Shown here: positions 28,928 through 37,575 of the stretch, in pieces | Layout of the letters: every line of letters begins with the position of its first letter | Position numbering within the stretch: position 1 is the stretch's first letter | NCBI RefSeq assembly: GCF_040649515.1 | Contig: NZ_JBEZFP010000004.1 | Location: 1-64,000, forward strand | Direction: 5' to 3' | From: Yinghuangia elevatio | GTDB lineage: Bacteria; Actinomycetota; Actinomycetes; Streptomycetales; Streptomycetaceae | Length of the DNA stretch: 64,000 nt | Made by a program: the position numbers and the translations under genes | Notes under the pieces: model-generated | What the model saw: the letters and a program-made list of their open reading frames with translations, nothing else | Told to the model about the DNA's origin: nothing | Database searches by the model: none

Positions 28928-29296
28928 ATGGCCAACATCATCGACGGCCTCGACGCAGCCTCCCTGCGCGACGACATCCCGGCCTTCCGGGCCGGCGACA
29001 CCCTCAAGGTGCACGTCCGCGTCATCGAAGGCAACAAGTCCCGCGTCCAGGTCTTCCAGGGCTTCGTGCTCCGTCGCCAGGGCGCCGGCGTCCGCGAGAC
29101 CTTCACGGTCCGCAAGGTCAGCTACAACGTCGGCGTCGAGCGCACCTTCCCGGTGCACACGCCGGTGATCGAGAAGATCGAGGTCGTGACCCGCGGCGAC
29201 GTCCGCCGCGCGAAGCTGTACTACATGCGTGACCTGCGCGGCAAGGCCGCGAAGATCAAGGAGAAGCGCGACGCCGCCGGCCGTACCACGGTCTAG
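28928..29296 (+). CDS. rplS: 50S ribosomal protein bL19
   Basis: 122 residues, full family length. Motifs: [61 protein letters not shown] 28928 is chosen because [14 protein letters not shown] is the usual actinobacterial N-terminus; upstream in-frame sequence is not family-like. Confidence 0.97.
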   Translation: MANIIDGLDAASLRDDIPAFRAGDTLKVHVRVIEGNKSRVQVFQGFVLRRQGAGVRETFTVRKVSYNVGVERTFPVHTPVIEKIEVVTRGDVRRAKLYYMRDLRGKAAKIKEKRDAAGRTTV

Positions 29297-29324
29297 TCCC
29301 GAGTAGGCGGGCCGACCTGCCCGT

Positions 29325-29330
29325 TAGGCT
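29325..29330 (+). promoter_or_regulatory. -10 element 8 bases before the first signal peptidase gene
   Basis: TAGGCT lies 8 bases before the ATG at 29339 and there is no ribosome site, as expected for a leaderless transcript. Confidence 0.45.
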
Positions 29331-29338
29331 CCTTCGCA

Positions 29339-31555
29339 ATGGACGAAGCAGCGCGCACGGTCGACACGGGGAAGACCCCGCGACCCGCCACACCGGACAC
29401 CGGCCGCGGCTCCACGGTGGACACCTCCACCGGCGCTCCCTCCGAGGAGCGCGCGGAGCCGCGGCCGACGCATGCCCAGGAGCCCCCGGCCCCGCGGACG
29501 GGTGAGCCGCCGCCTGCCGACTCCGGCCCCGACGGCCCCGACGGCACCGCCCAACTGCGCGCCGCGCGCCCCGCACCGGGTGCCCCGACGCCCGCCGGCC
29601 GGTCCGCGCCGAACAAGAAGTCGGCGGCAACCGCGGCCAAGAAGCGGACTGCCGACGCCGCGGACACCGAGGCCGAGGCCGAGGCGGCGGGCGAAGCCGC
29701 CCCGCCGCCGGGCGGCGCTCCCCGGCCGCCGCGCGCCGGTGAACGCACCGCTCAGTTGCGGGCCCTTCCGCCGCCCCCTGCCGGTGGCGGCGGGGAGCCG
29801 ACCGGCAAGGCCGCCGCCCCCGGCGACGAGGGTACGAAGCCGCCCGCGAAGCAGACGCCAGGCAGCAAGCCAAGTCGCGGTGACAAGCCCGGCACAGGTG
29901 ACGAGGCCAATCCCGTCGAGACCGTGGAGCCCGTCGACCGCACCGTGCAACTGCGCGCGCCTCGACCCGCGGGGGCGACCCGTCCCACCAAGCAGACAGC
30001 CGACCGCAAGTCCGACAGCGGCGATGCGGCGGGTGCCGGCGACCGTACTGTGCGGCTGCGTGCTCCCAGGCCCGGGCAGCTTGGCGGTTCGGCATTCGCG
30101 GCCGCCACCGATTCGGCGGCTTCGGAAGCGGATTCCCGTACGTCCCCCTCGGGTTCGCGCAAGGCTGCCGATCAGACCCCGGCATCGGGCGCCGGTGAGA
30201 CACCGGAGAAGGGGGCCGCGTCCGCCGCCGAGCGTACGAAGTCGCCGCCCAAGCCCGGGAAGTCCGGGGCCGCTGATGCGGATTCCCGGGTGTCCCCGGA
30301 GGATTCGGCCAAGACCGAGGACAAGTCCGGGGCGCCGGGCACGGAACGCGGTCCGCGTGCCCCCGGCGACGCGGATGACGCGCCGCCTCGTCGTACGCCG
30401 GGTGCCGACCGGCGTCCCGCGGCGGGCCCACGAACTGCTTCACGAACTGCCCCAGGAACGGGTGACGGCGGTGCCGGACCGTCGGCGTCTGCCGGTGCGT
30501 CGGTCCGGCCCAAGACCTCCCAGCCCTCCAAACCCTCCGAGGCAAGCGCCACCGACCCCGCGGACGAGACCCGTGTTGTCGACCGCACCGCGCAGCTTCG
30601 CGCCGCGCGGCCCGCCACACCTGGGCGTTCGGCGGCTCCGGCCGGGCCGGACGGCGCCACGAAGGCGGCCGCGCCCAAGGTCGTTCTCTCCAAGGCGCCT
30701 TCGACCGACGCGCCCGCTTCCGCGCCCGATCCCGAGAAGACCGCTCCGCCAGGTGCCAAGCGCCGGACCGCGGACGAGGTACGGCCTACTGCCCCCGAAC
30801 ACGAGGCGGACGACGACACCGACGAGGACGAGGACGACGAATCCGAGGGCCGACGCAGACGGCTGCCCGCCTGGGTGGAGCTGCCGCTCATGCTCGCGTT
30901 CGGCCTGCTGGTCGTCGTCGTGCTGCACTCCTACGTCGCGCAGCCGTTCGTGATCCCCAGCGGCTCCATGGAGCACACGCTTGAAGTCGGCGACCGCGTT
31001 CTCGTCAACAAGCTCGCGTACACCTTCGGCGACCGGCCGCAGCGCGGTGACGTCGTGGTGTTCGACGGGACCGGCATCTTCACCGACGAGGGCAAGGGCC
31101 ATTCCTCGAACCCGTTCGGCAAGGCGTTCGAGGGCGTCGGCTCGATGTTCGGGTTCGGCGACTCCGACGAGACCGACTTCGTCAAACGCGTCATCGGGGT
31201 CGGCGGCGACCACGTCATCTGCTGCGACGCACAAGGGCGTGTGACGGTCAACGGTGTGCCGCTCGACGAGACCGGCTACCTCTATCCCGGCAACGTGCCC
31301 TCGGCGATGCCCTTCAATGTGATCGTGCCCAAGGGCGAGTTGTGGGTCATGGGCGACCACCGTGCCAATTCCGCCGATTCACGCGAGCACATTGCCGCTC
31401 CGGGTGGCGGCTTCGTCCCGGAGGACCGCGTCGTCGGGCGGGTGGACTGGATCATCTGGCCCTTCGGCCGGATGGGCGGGGTCGACCGGCCTTCGACGTT
31501 CTCGCAGCCCGGCATCGGTCGGCAGGAGCCCGCGTTGGTCCCGGGCCGTGGGTAA
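29339..31555 (+). CDS. lepB: Type I signal peptidase with giant disordered N-terminus
   Basis: 738 residues; a typical enzyme is 200-300. The S26 peptidase core starts at a membrane helix (about 513-530). It has the Ser motif PSGSM (nucleophile about Ser543), box D with the general-base Lys616 in DFVKRVIGVGGD, and GDHRANSADSRE. It cleaves Sec/Tat signal peptides outside the membrane. Residues 1-505 are Pro/Ala/Lys/Asp-rich and probably cytoplasmic. They carry five copies of a TAQLRA/TVQLRA-type motif (about residues 70, 137, 202, 237, 417), often followed by RP. The N-terminus ends in an acidic run before RRRR. First of three tandem signal peptidases; ATG 29339 appears leaderless. Confidence 0.92.
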   Translation: MDEAARTVDTGKTPRPATPDTGRGSTVDTSTGAPSEERAEPRPTHAQEPPAPRTGEPPPADSGPDGPDGTAQLRAARPAPGAPTPAGRSAPNKKSAATAAKKRTADAADTEAEAEAAGEAAPPPGGAPRPPRAGERTAQLRALPPPPAGGGGEPTGKAAAPGDEGTKPPAKQTPGSKPSRGDKPGTGDEANPVETVEPVDRTVQLRAPRPAGATRPTKQTADRKSDSGDAAGAGDRTVRLRAPRPGQLGGSAFAAATDSAASEADSRTSPSGSRKAADQTPASGAGETPEKGAASAAERTKSPPKPGKSGAADADSRVSPEDSAKTEDKSGAPGTERGPRAPGDADDAPPRRTPGADRRPAAGPRTASRTAPGTGDGGAGPSASAGASVRPKTSQPSKPSEASATDPADETRVVDRTAQLRAARPATPGRSAAPAGPDGATKAAAPKVVLSKAPSTDAPASAPDPEKTAPPGAKRRTADEVRPTAPEHEADDDTDEDEDDESEGRRRRLPAWVELPLMLAFGLLVVVVLHSYVAQPFVIPSGSMEHTLEVGDRVLVNKLAYTFGDRPQRGDVVVFDGTGIFTDEGKGHSSNPFGKAFEGVGSMFGFGDSDETDFVKRVIGVGGDHVICCDAQGRVTVNGVPLDETGYLYPGNVPSAMPFNVIVPKGELWVMGDHRANSADSREHIAAPGGGFVPEDRVVGRVDWIIWPFGRMGGVDRPSTFSQPGIGRQEPALVPGRG

Positions 31556-32774
31556 GCGGGGAAAGCCCCGCGAGTCACGGTTTTCGGGCGGGCGCGAGCG
31601 GACGGGTGCGACGGAGGCCGGACCGGCGGAGCCCGGGGCGACGGCTGCCGGGTCGGCGCCGCCCGGGCCGTCCTCGGTGCCTCGCAACGGGGTTGCGCGC
31701 GACGGAGTCCCGGGCGGTGTCCCTCGTACGGGTGGTCCTTCCGCTGTCAGGCCCCACGAAGGCGCGATTCCGCGCCCCGCGGATTCCGCGTCCGCCGAGC
31801 CCGAGGTCGCCGAGCCCGAGGTCGCCGGCATCGCCCCGACATCTCCGGACCCCGAGGCGACGGCCCAACTGCGCGCGGTGTCGCCCGGTGCGGCGCGGGA
31901 GCCCTACCGCGGCCGCGCCGCCGCGCGCGGGCGCACTCCCCGGCGGCGCTGGCGCCGCAAGGACCGTCCGGTGTCGCTGCTGCGCGAACTGCCGCTGCTG
32001 GTCGTGGTGGCGGTGATACTCGCGCTGGTCATCAAGACCTTCTTCGTACAGGCGTTCTTCATCCCTTCGGGTTCGATGCAGACGACGATCGGCATCGGCG
32101 ACCGGGTGCTCGTCGACAAGTTCACGCCGTGGTTCGGCGCGAAGCCGCAGCGCGGCGAGGTCGTCGTCTTCAAGGACCCGGGCGGCTGGCTCAGCCGGAA
32201 GCAGAAGTCCGACCCGCCGCCCGGTGTGAAGCAGCTCAAGCAGGCCATGGTCTTTGTGGGACTGTTGCCGTCGGACGACGAGCAAGACCTCATCAAGCGG
32301 GTCATCGGGGTCGGCGGCGACACGGTGGCGTGCTGCGACGCGACGGGACGCGTGACGGTGAACGGCGTGCCGCTGGACGAGCCGTACGTCTATCCCGGCG
32401 ACGCCCCGTCGAACCTGCCGTTCTCGGTCAAGGTGCCGAAGGGGCGGCTGTGGGTGATGGGCGACCACCGCGGCGACTCCTCCGACTCCCGCGCCCACCA
32501 GGACCGTCCGTACCAGGGCACGATCTCCGAGAACGACGTGGTCGGGCGGGCTTTCACGGTCGCGTGGCCGGTGAGCAGATGGCGCGGACTGCCGGTCCCG
32601 AAGACGTTCGAGGGTGCCGGGAAATTTACCAATCCTGGCAATACAGCTGCGGTTCTCCCGACGGTCCCGGTCGTTATGGGGGTGGCGGGTGCCGTTCCGG
32701 TGATCCTGGTCCGTCGGCGTGTACGCTCGCGGCCGCGGGACCGGGACTTCCAGGCGCGCCTACCCGGCACGTGA
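31548..32774 (+). CDS. lepB: Type I signal peptidase, second copy
   Basis: 408 residues from GTG 31548, overlapping the previous stop by 8 bases. A disordered N-terminus of about 140 residues contains one TAQLRA motif (105-110) and ends in a basic RRRWRRKDR run. A membrane helix (about 149-168), PSGSM with nucleophile about Ser176, and DLIKRVIGVGGD with Lys250 form the catalytic dyad. GDHRGDSSDSR completes box E. A C-terminal hydrophobic segment (about 368-388) could be a second helix, as in Streptomyces SipX/Y/Z. Part of the three-gene signal peptidase cluster. Confidence 0.94.
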   Translation: MGKRGKPRESRFSGGRERTGATEAGPAEPGATAAGSAPPGPSSVPRNGVARDGVPGGVPRTGGPSAVRPHEGAIPRPADSASAEPEVAEPEVAGIAPTSPDPEATAQLRAVSPGAAREPYRGRAAARGRTPRRRWRRKDRPVSLLRELPLLVVVAVILALVIKTFFVQAFFIPSGSMQTTIGIGDRVLVDKFTPWFGAKPQRGEVVVFKDPGGWLSRKQKSDPPPGVKQLKQAMVFVGLLPSDDEQDLIKRVIGVGGDTVACCDATGRVTVNGVPLDEPYVYPGDAPSNLPFSVKVPKGRLWVMGDHRGDSSDSRAHQDRPYQGTISENDVVGRAFTVAWPVSRWRGLPVPKTFEGAGKFTNPGNTAAVLPTVPVVMGVAGAVPVILVRRRVRSRPRDRDFQARLPGT

Positions 32775-32861
32775 TGCGTGCCGATACGAGAAGCATGACG
32801 ATGGACGGATGGCAGCGCGCCGGCACGCCGGACGACGCCGTCACAGGTACGAGGAGGCGCC

Positions 32862-34046
32862 GTGGGGGAAGTCGTGGTCGGAGCACGGTCCGCAGGTGGG
32901 GACGACGAGTCGGGCCGCCGGCCCGGGGAGCCGCGTCCGCACGATCCGCAGGAGGACGACGGGGCGCCGGGCGGCCCGTCGTCGAACGGTGCTCCGGTGC
33001 CTGACTCCGACTCCGCGGGGCCGTCCGTACCGCATCCCGGGACCGCGCCGGACGGAGGTGCCCCGGGCGGGCCGCCATCGGACGGGCCCGCGCCGCCCCA
33101 CGAGGTGCCGGTCGCACCGGTCCCGCACGCGCCCCCCGTACCGCCGGTTGCTCCGGGTACGCCCGGCTCGGACGCGGCGGGTGGCGCCACGGCCGCCCGC
33201 GAGGCCGACACACAGGACGAGCCGGCCAAGGCGAAGAAGGCCAAGAAGCCCCCGAAGAAGGGCTCGTTCTGGCGTGAACTGCCTCTGCTGCTGGGCATCG
33301 CGCTGGTTCTCGCACTGATCATCAAGACCTTCCTGGTGCAGGCGTTCTCGATTCCGTCGGAGTCGATGGAGGACACCATCAAGGTCGGCGACCGGGTGCT
33401 CGTCGACAAGCTCACGCCGTGGTTCGGCGCCGAGCCGGAGCGCGGCGAGGTCGTCGTGTTCAAGGACCCGGGCGGCTGGCTCGAGGGCGAGCCGGAGCAG
33501 TCGAGCAACGGGTTCGTGCGCGGGCTGCAGAAGGGCCTGTCGTTTGTGGGCCTGATGCCGTCGACCAACGAGAAGGACCTGATCAAGCGCGTGATCGGGG
33601 TGGGCGGCGACACGGTCGAGTGCTGTGACGACCAGAACCGCATCCTGGTCAACGGCGTGCCGCTGAACGAGACGTACCTGAAGCCGGGCGTGCTGCCGTC
33701 GGACAAGCCGTTCAAGGTGACCGTCCCCAAGGGCCGCATCTGGGTGATGGGTGACAACCGCAGCAACTCGCGTGACTCGCGGGCGCACTACGAGCTGAGC
33801 GGCGGCGACGCGGAAGCGGCCACGGTCGACAAGGACCAGGTCATCGGGCGCGCGTTCACGGTGATCTGGCCGCTGGGGCGTATCCACTGGCTGGGTGTCC
33901 CGGACACGTTCGACCAGAAGGGCCTGGCGTCGTCGGCCGCGCCTATGGCGCTGGGGGCCGCGGGGGCCGTGCCACTGCTGCTGTGGCGGCGGCGCTGGGT
34001 CGAGTCGCGGCGGTCGGACGCGGCGGCGGGCGCGCCGCCTGCCTGA
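32862..34046 (+). CDS. lepB: Type I signal peptidase, third copy
   Basis: 394 residues from GTG 32862 with GAGGAGG four bases upstream. A Pro/Gly/Asp-rich N-terminus (about 120 residues) and a Lys-rich run precede the membrane helix (about 141-155). The catalytic region reads PSESM (Ser168, with Glu in place of the usual Gly) and DLIKRVIGVGGD (Lys242). GDNRSNSRDSR is box E. A C-terminal hydrophobic segment ends in WRRRW. This copy lacks the TAQLRA motif found in the other two. A strong terminator follows. Confidence 0.95.
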   Translation: MGEVVVGARSAGGDDESGRRPGEPRPHDPQEDDGAPGGPSSNGAPVPDSDSAGPSVPHPGTAPDGGAPGGPPSDGPAPPHEVPVAPVPHAPPVPPVAPGTPGSDAAGGATAAREADTQDEPAKAKKAKKPPKKGSFWRELPLLLGIALVLALIIKTFLVQAFSIPSESMEDTIKVGDRVLVDKLTPWFGAEPERGEVVVFKDPGGWLEGEPEQSSNGFVRGLQKGLSFVGLMPSTNEKDLIKRVIGVGGDTVECCDDQNRILVNGVPLNETYLKPGVLPSDKPFKVTVPKGRIWVMGDNRSNSRDSRAHYELSGGDAEAATVDKDQVIGRAFTVIWPLGRIHWLGVPDTFDQKGLASSAAPMALGAAGAVPLLLWRRRWVESRRSDAAAGAPPA

Positions 34047-34065
34047 CCGCTGTCGCGGACGTGAT

Positions 34066-34103
34066 GAGGCCGGAATTCGCACGCCAGTGCGAATTCCGGC
34101 CTC
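34066..34103 (+). terminator. Terminator after the signal peptidase cluster
   Basis: A perfect 17-bp stem (34066-34082 with 34087-34103) has a GCCA loop, 20 bases after the third lepB stop. The AT-containing stem with GAATTC is distinctive. Confidence 0.85.
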
Positions 34104-34133
34104 TTGTCCGTCCCGTGGGGGCACAATCGGCAG

Positions 34134-34721
34134 ATGACATCGAACGCCGCCGTCCCGCATCCGGCGGGACACCTCAACCCGTGGCCGGAGGCCTCGCCTC
34201 ATCCGGTCCCCGACTACCCGCCCGACCTGCGGGTAGACCTGGTCCGCAAGGCCGTGCGGGTGGTCCTGCTGGACGCCTCGGACCGCATCCTGCTGTTCCA
34301 CAACCAGGTGTCGGCCAGCACGCCGGACGAGTGGTGGGACCTGCCGGGCGGCGGGCTGGACCCGGGGGAGACGTACGTCGACGCGGCGGTGCGGGAGATC
34401 GCGGAGGAGACCGGCCTGCGGCTGGCTCCCGAGGCGATCGGGGCGCCGTTGTGGCGGCGGAGTTCGACGTGGACGCGTGGGACGTACCGTCGGGTGCAGC
34501 ATGAGTACGTCGTGGCTGCCCGGGTGGACGCCGAGGCGCCCGAGATCGACGCGCACGGGTGGACCGAGGAGGAGGTCGACGAGTACGTGGGCGCGCGGTG
34601 GTGGACCCTTGAGGAGATCGTCACCAGTCCGATGCACTTCTACCCCGGACGGCTCCCTGCGCTGCTGCCCGGGTTTTTGGCCGGAGAACTGGTGGACGAG
34701 CCGTTCGAGTGGTGGAACTGA
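34134..34721 (+). CDS. NUDIX hydrolase
   Basis: 195 residues from ATG 34134, six bases after a -10-like CACAAT; an upstream in-frame GTG at 34104 would lie across the hairpin's edge and is less likely. The Nudix box (G-x5-E-x7-R-E-x2-E-E-x-G) is complete, spanning about residues 76-98 with core PGETYVDAAVREIAEETGL. It hydrolyses a nucleoside diphosphate linked to another group; the substrate is not predictable. It occupies the place between lepB and DUF2469 where rnhB lies in mycobacteria. Confidence 0.93.
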   Translation: MTSNAAVPHPAGHLNPWPEASPHPVPDYPPDLRVDLVRKAVRVVLLDASDRILLFHNQVSASTPDEWWDLPGGGLDPGETYVDAAVREIAEETGLRLAPEAIGAPLWRRSSTWTRGTYRRVQHEYVVAARVDAEAPEIDAHGWTEEEVDEYVGARWWTLEEIVTSPMHFYPGRLPALLPGFLAGELVDEPFEWWN

Positions 34722-34797
34722 GCGGTACCGCGCGAGTGTGGACCGGAGCCCGGTACACAATGGGAACGACAGCGAAGCGCAGGAGCGAGGGGCGCGC

Positions 34798-35124
34798 ATG
34801 AGTGCGGAGGATCTCGAAAAGTACGAGACCGAGATGGAGCTTCAGCTCTACCGCGAGTACCGCGATGTCGTCGGCCTCTTCAAGTACGTCATCGAGACGG
34901 AGCGGCGCTTCTATCTCACGAACCAGTACGAGCTGCATGTGCGCTCGGCCGACGGCGAGGTGTTTTTCGAGCTCGCCATGGCGGACGCGTGGGTCTGGGA
35001 CATGTATCGGCCCGCCCGTTTTGTGAAGAACGTCAGGGTTTTGACCTTCAAAGACGTCAACGTCGAGGAGCTGACGAAGAGCGACCTGGAGATGCCTTCG
35101 GGCAACGAAGGCTTCGGAACGTAG
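34798..35124 (+). CDS. DUF2469 protein, conserved in actinobacteria
   Basis: 108 residues. SAEDLEKYETEMELQLYREY and FKYVIETERRFYL are diagnostic of DUF2469 (mycobacterial Rv2901c-like). Its function is unknown; it is almost always found between the lepB/rnhB and yraN-comM-dprA genes, as here. ATG 34798 has AGGAG and AGGGG upstream. Confidence 0.95.
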   Translation: MSAEDLEKYETEMELQLYREYRDVVGLFKYVIETERRFYLTNQYELHVRSADGEVFFELAMADAWVWDMYRPARFVKNVRVLTFKDVNVEELTKSDLEMPSGNEGFGT

Positions 35125-35149
35125 CCGCGGGCGCCCGCGACTTCGGCCA

Positions 35150-35203
35150 CGGGCTGCGGCTACAGCCACGGTTACGGCGACGGCTGCGGCTACGGCTACG
35201 GAG
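35150..35203. repeat. Imperfect GGCTACGG-type repeat between DUF2469 and yraN
   Basis: The stretch is built from variants of GGCTACGG/GGCTGCGG. GGCTGCGGCTAC recurs exactly 30 bases apart (35152-35163 and 35182-35193). It is not obviously coding. Confidence 0.5.
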
Positions 35204-35272
35204 CATGGTCGCGGGCGCTGCGGGACCGCCGTTAATCGCGATGGTGGCGGACCGCAAGCGGCCGAATGGGGG

Positions 35273-35297
35273 AAGCCCCGTCCACAGGGCGGGGTTT
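35273..35297 (+). terminator. Small terminator before yraN
   Basis: AAGCCCCG (35273-35280) pairs with CGGGGTTT (35290-35297), one G-T pair, and runs into a T-stretch. It could end the DUF2469 transcript. Confidence 0.5.
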
Positions 35298-35369
35298 TCC
35301 ACAGGCTGGTGATCTTGAAGAGGCGCCTCCGCCCCCGGGCCCGGCAGGGTCGGGGGCGGAGGTGGTCGC

Positions 35370-35780
35370 ATGACCGGCAAGGCGAAGGTCCCGGGTGCCG
35401 GGCCGTCGGGGAGGGCTCCCCGGAACACCGCCGTGGGCGGGTACGGCGAGCGGGTGGCCGAGCGCCGCCTGGTCGAGGCGGGCCTGGTCGTCCTGGACCG
35501 CAACTGGCGGTGCGCGGCGGGCGAACTCGACCTGGTCGCGCTGGACGGACCGGTGCTGGTCGTCTGCGAGGTGAAGACCCGCAGCTCACCCGGCTTCGAG
35601 CACCCGTGCGCCGCGGTCGGCCCCGACAAGGCCGCCCGGCTGAGAGTCCTGGCCGAGCACTGGATCGCGGCCCATCCGCACCTGGTGGGGGCGGACTGCG
35701 AGGTGCGGATCGACCTGGTCTCGGTGATCCCGGCGGTGCGCGGCGCGGCCCTGTTCGAGCACGTGAAGGGTGCGTGCTGA
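35370..35780 (+). CDS. yraN: YraN/UPF0102 nuclease-fold protein
   Basis: 136 residues. The motifs YGERVAERRLVEAG, LDRNWRCAAGELDLVALDG and VVCEVKTRSS match the restriction-endonuclease-like fold, with the E-D-EVK triad residues visible. The role is uncertain, thought to be in DNA uptake or repair by its link to comM-dprA. The stop TGA is one base before the comM ATG. Confidence 0.95.
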   Translation: MTGKAKVPGAGPSGRAPRNTAVGGYGERVAERRLVEAGLVVLDRNWRCAAGELDLVALDGPVLVVCEVKTRSSPGFEHPCAAVGPDKAARLRVLAEHWIAAHPHLVGADCEVRIDLVSVIPAVRGAALFEHVKGAC

Positions 35781-35781
35781 C

Positions 35782-37575
35782 ATGGCGTTCGCCCGTACCC
35801 GCTCGGTCACCCTGCTCGGCGTCGACGGCGTGCTGGTCGAGGTGCAGGCCGACATCGAGCCGGGGCTCGCGGTCTTCAACCTGGTCGGGCTGCCCGACAA
35901 GAGCGTCAGCGAGTCCCGCGACCGCGTGCGCGCCGCACTCGTCAACAGCGACGAGGAGTGGCCGCCGAGGCGCATCACGGTGGGCCTGTCGCCGGCGACC
36001 GTGCCCAAGACCGGCAGCGGCTTCGACCTCGCGGTGGCCTGCGCGATCGTCGCGGCCAACGGCAAGCTCGACCCCGACCGGCTCACCGATCTCGTGATGG
36101 TCGGCGAAGTGGGGCTGGACGGCCGCGTCCGACCGGTACGCGGGATCCTCCCAGCCGTCATGGCGGCCGCCGCGGCCGACTGCCGCCGCGTCGTCGTGCC
36201 GGAGTCGGTGGCGGTCGAGGCCCGCCTCGTGCCGGATGTCTCCGTCCTCGGCGTGCGCTCGCTGCGCCACCTGCTCGCGGTGCTGCGCGGGCAGCCCGTG
36301 CCCGACGAGCCGGTGCTCGTCACCCGGCCCGGCCCCGACCCCGACACGGTCGGACCGATGCTGGTCAGCGGGCCGGGCGTGCCCGGCGTACCGGCGCCGG
36401 ACCTCGCCGAGGTCGCCGGGCAGGCCCGGGCGCGGCGCGCCCTGGAGGTGTGCGCCGCGGGCGGGCACCACCTGTACCTGCTGGGGCCGCCGGGGGCGGG
36501 CAAGACGATGCTGGCCGAGCGCCTGCCCGGCTTGCTGCCACCACTCGGCACGGCCGCCGCCCTGGAGGTCAGCGCCGTGCACTCGGTCGCGGGCACCCTC
36601 CCGCCCGACCGCCCGCTCGTCAAGGAGCCGCCGTTCTGCGCTCCGCACCACTCGGCGACCATGCCCAGCCTCGTCGGCGGCGGCAACGGCCTCCCCCGCC
36701 CCGGAGCCGTCTCCTTGGCGCATCATGGCGTCCTGTTTTTGGACGAGGCGCCGGAGTTCAGCAGCCGGGCGCTGGACGCGTTGCGGCAGCCGTTGGAGGG
36801 CGGCACGGTCACGGTCGCCCGCAGCGCGGGCACGCTGCGCTTCCCGGCCCGCTTCCTGCTCGTGCTGGCGGCCAATCCGTGCCCGTGCGGGCGCTTCGCG
36901 GGCAAGGGGCTGGACTGCACGTGCTCGGCGGCGATGCGGTCGAAATACCTCGCGCGGCTGTCCGGGCCCCTGCTGGACCGCATCGACGTGCGGGTCACCG
37001 TCGACCCCGTCTCGCGTGCCGAACTGCTGGAGCCCGAGGGTACGGGTGAGTCCACCAAGGTCGTCGCGGCCCGGGTGCGGGAGGCACGGGATCGCGCGGC
37101 GCACCGGTTCGAGGGCACGCCGTGGACCACCAACGCCGAGGTGCCGGGCCGCGAGCTGCGTACCCGCTGGTCCACCGAGCCGGACGCCTTGGCCACCGCC
37201 GCGCGCGACCTCGAGCGCGGCATGCTGACCGCCCGCGGCCTCGACCGGGTGCTGCGGGTCGCCTGGACCATCGCCGACCTGCGCGGGCGGGACCGGCCGG
37301 CGATGGCCGACGTCGACACCGCCCTGGAGTTCCGCACCGGGGTACGCCGCGGCGCGGCGGCGGCAGTCGAGCCGGTCGGGGACGCCGAGCACACCGGGCG
37401 TACCGGTCGCAACGGCGGTTCTGGTGGTTCTGGCGGTCTTGGTGGTCTCGGGCATGCGGCGCGTTCTGGCCGCATCACGACCGACATGGCCCAGGCGACG
37501 CTGGCCCAGCTCGCCACGATGGACGTCGACCGGGAGCTGCACGACCCGGAGTTCGACTTTGCCGGGGAGGCGTAG
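35782..37575 (+). CDS. comM: YifB/ComM family AAA+ ATPase
   Basis: 597 residues. The N-terminal Lon-protease-like domain (FNLVGLPDKSVSESRDRVRAAL) is followed by an AAA+ Mg-chelatase-like domain with Walker A GPPGAGKTM, Walker B GVLFLDEAPEF and the Cys cluster CPCGRF...CTCS. ComM acts as a branch-migration helicase in natural transformation in Vibrio; its role here is inferred from family. The family usually ends after ALEFRTG; about 70 further residues include a Gly/Ser run (GGSGGSGGLGGLG) and an acidic end. The stop overlaps the dprA GTG by one base (TAGTG). Confidence 0.94.
   Translation: MAFARTRSVTLLGVDGVLVEVQADIEPGLAVFNLVGLPDKSVSESRDRVRAALVNSDEEWPPRRITVGLSPATVPKTGSGFDLAVACAIVAANGKLDPDRLTDLVMVGEVGLDGRVRPVRGILPAVMAAAAADCRRVVVPESVAVEARLVPDVSVLGVRSLRHLLAVLRGQPVPDEPVLVTRPGPDPDTVGPMLVSGPGVPGVPAPDLAEVAGQARARRALEVCAAGGHHLYLLGPPGAGKTMLAERLPGLLPPLGTAAALEVSAVHSVAGTLPPDRPLVKEPPFCAPHHSATMPSLVGGGNGLPRPGAVSLAHHGVLFLDEAPEFSSRALDALRQPLEGGTVTVARSAGTLRFPARFLLVLAANPCPCGRFAGKGLDCTCSAAMRSKYLARLSGPLLDRIDVRVTVDPVSRAELLEPEGTGESTKVVAARVREARDRAAHRFEGTPWTTNAEVPGRELRTRWSTEPDALATAARDLERGMLTARGLDRVLRVAWTIADLRGRDRPAMADVDTALEFRTGVRRGAAAAVEPVGDAEHTGRTGRNGGSGGSGGLGGLGHAARSGRITTDMAQATLAQLATMDVDRELHDPEFDFAGEA

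Noticed and set aside
34621..37542. 973-codon minus-strand open frame opposite yraN and comM
   Set aside because: Antisense shadow of two clearly conserved genes.
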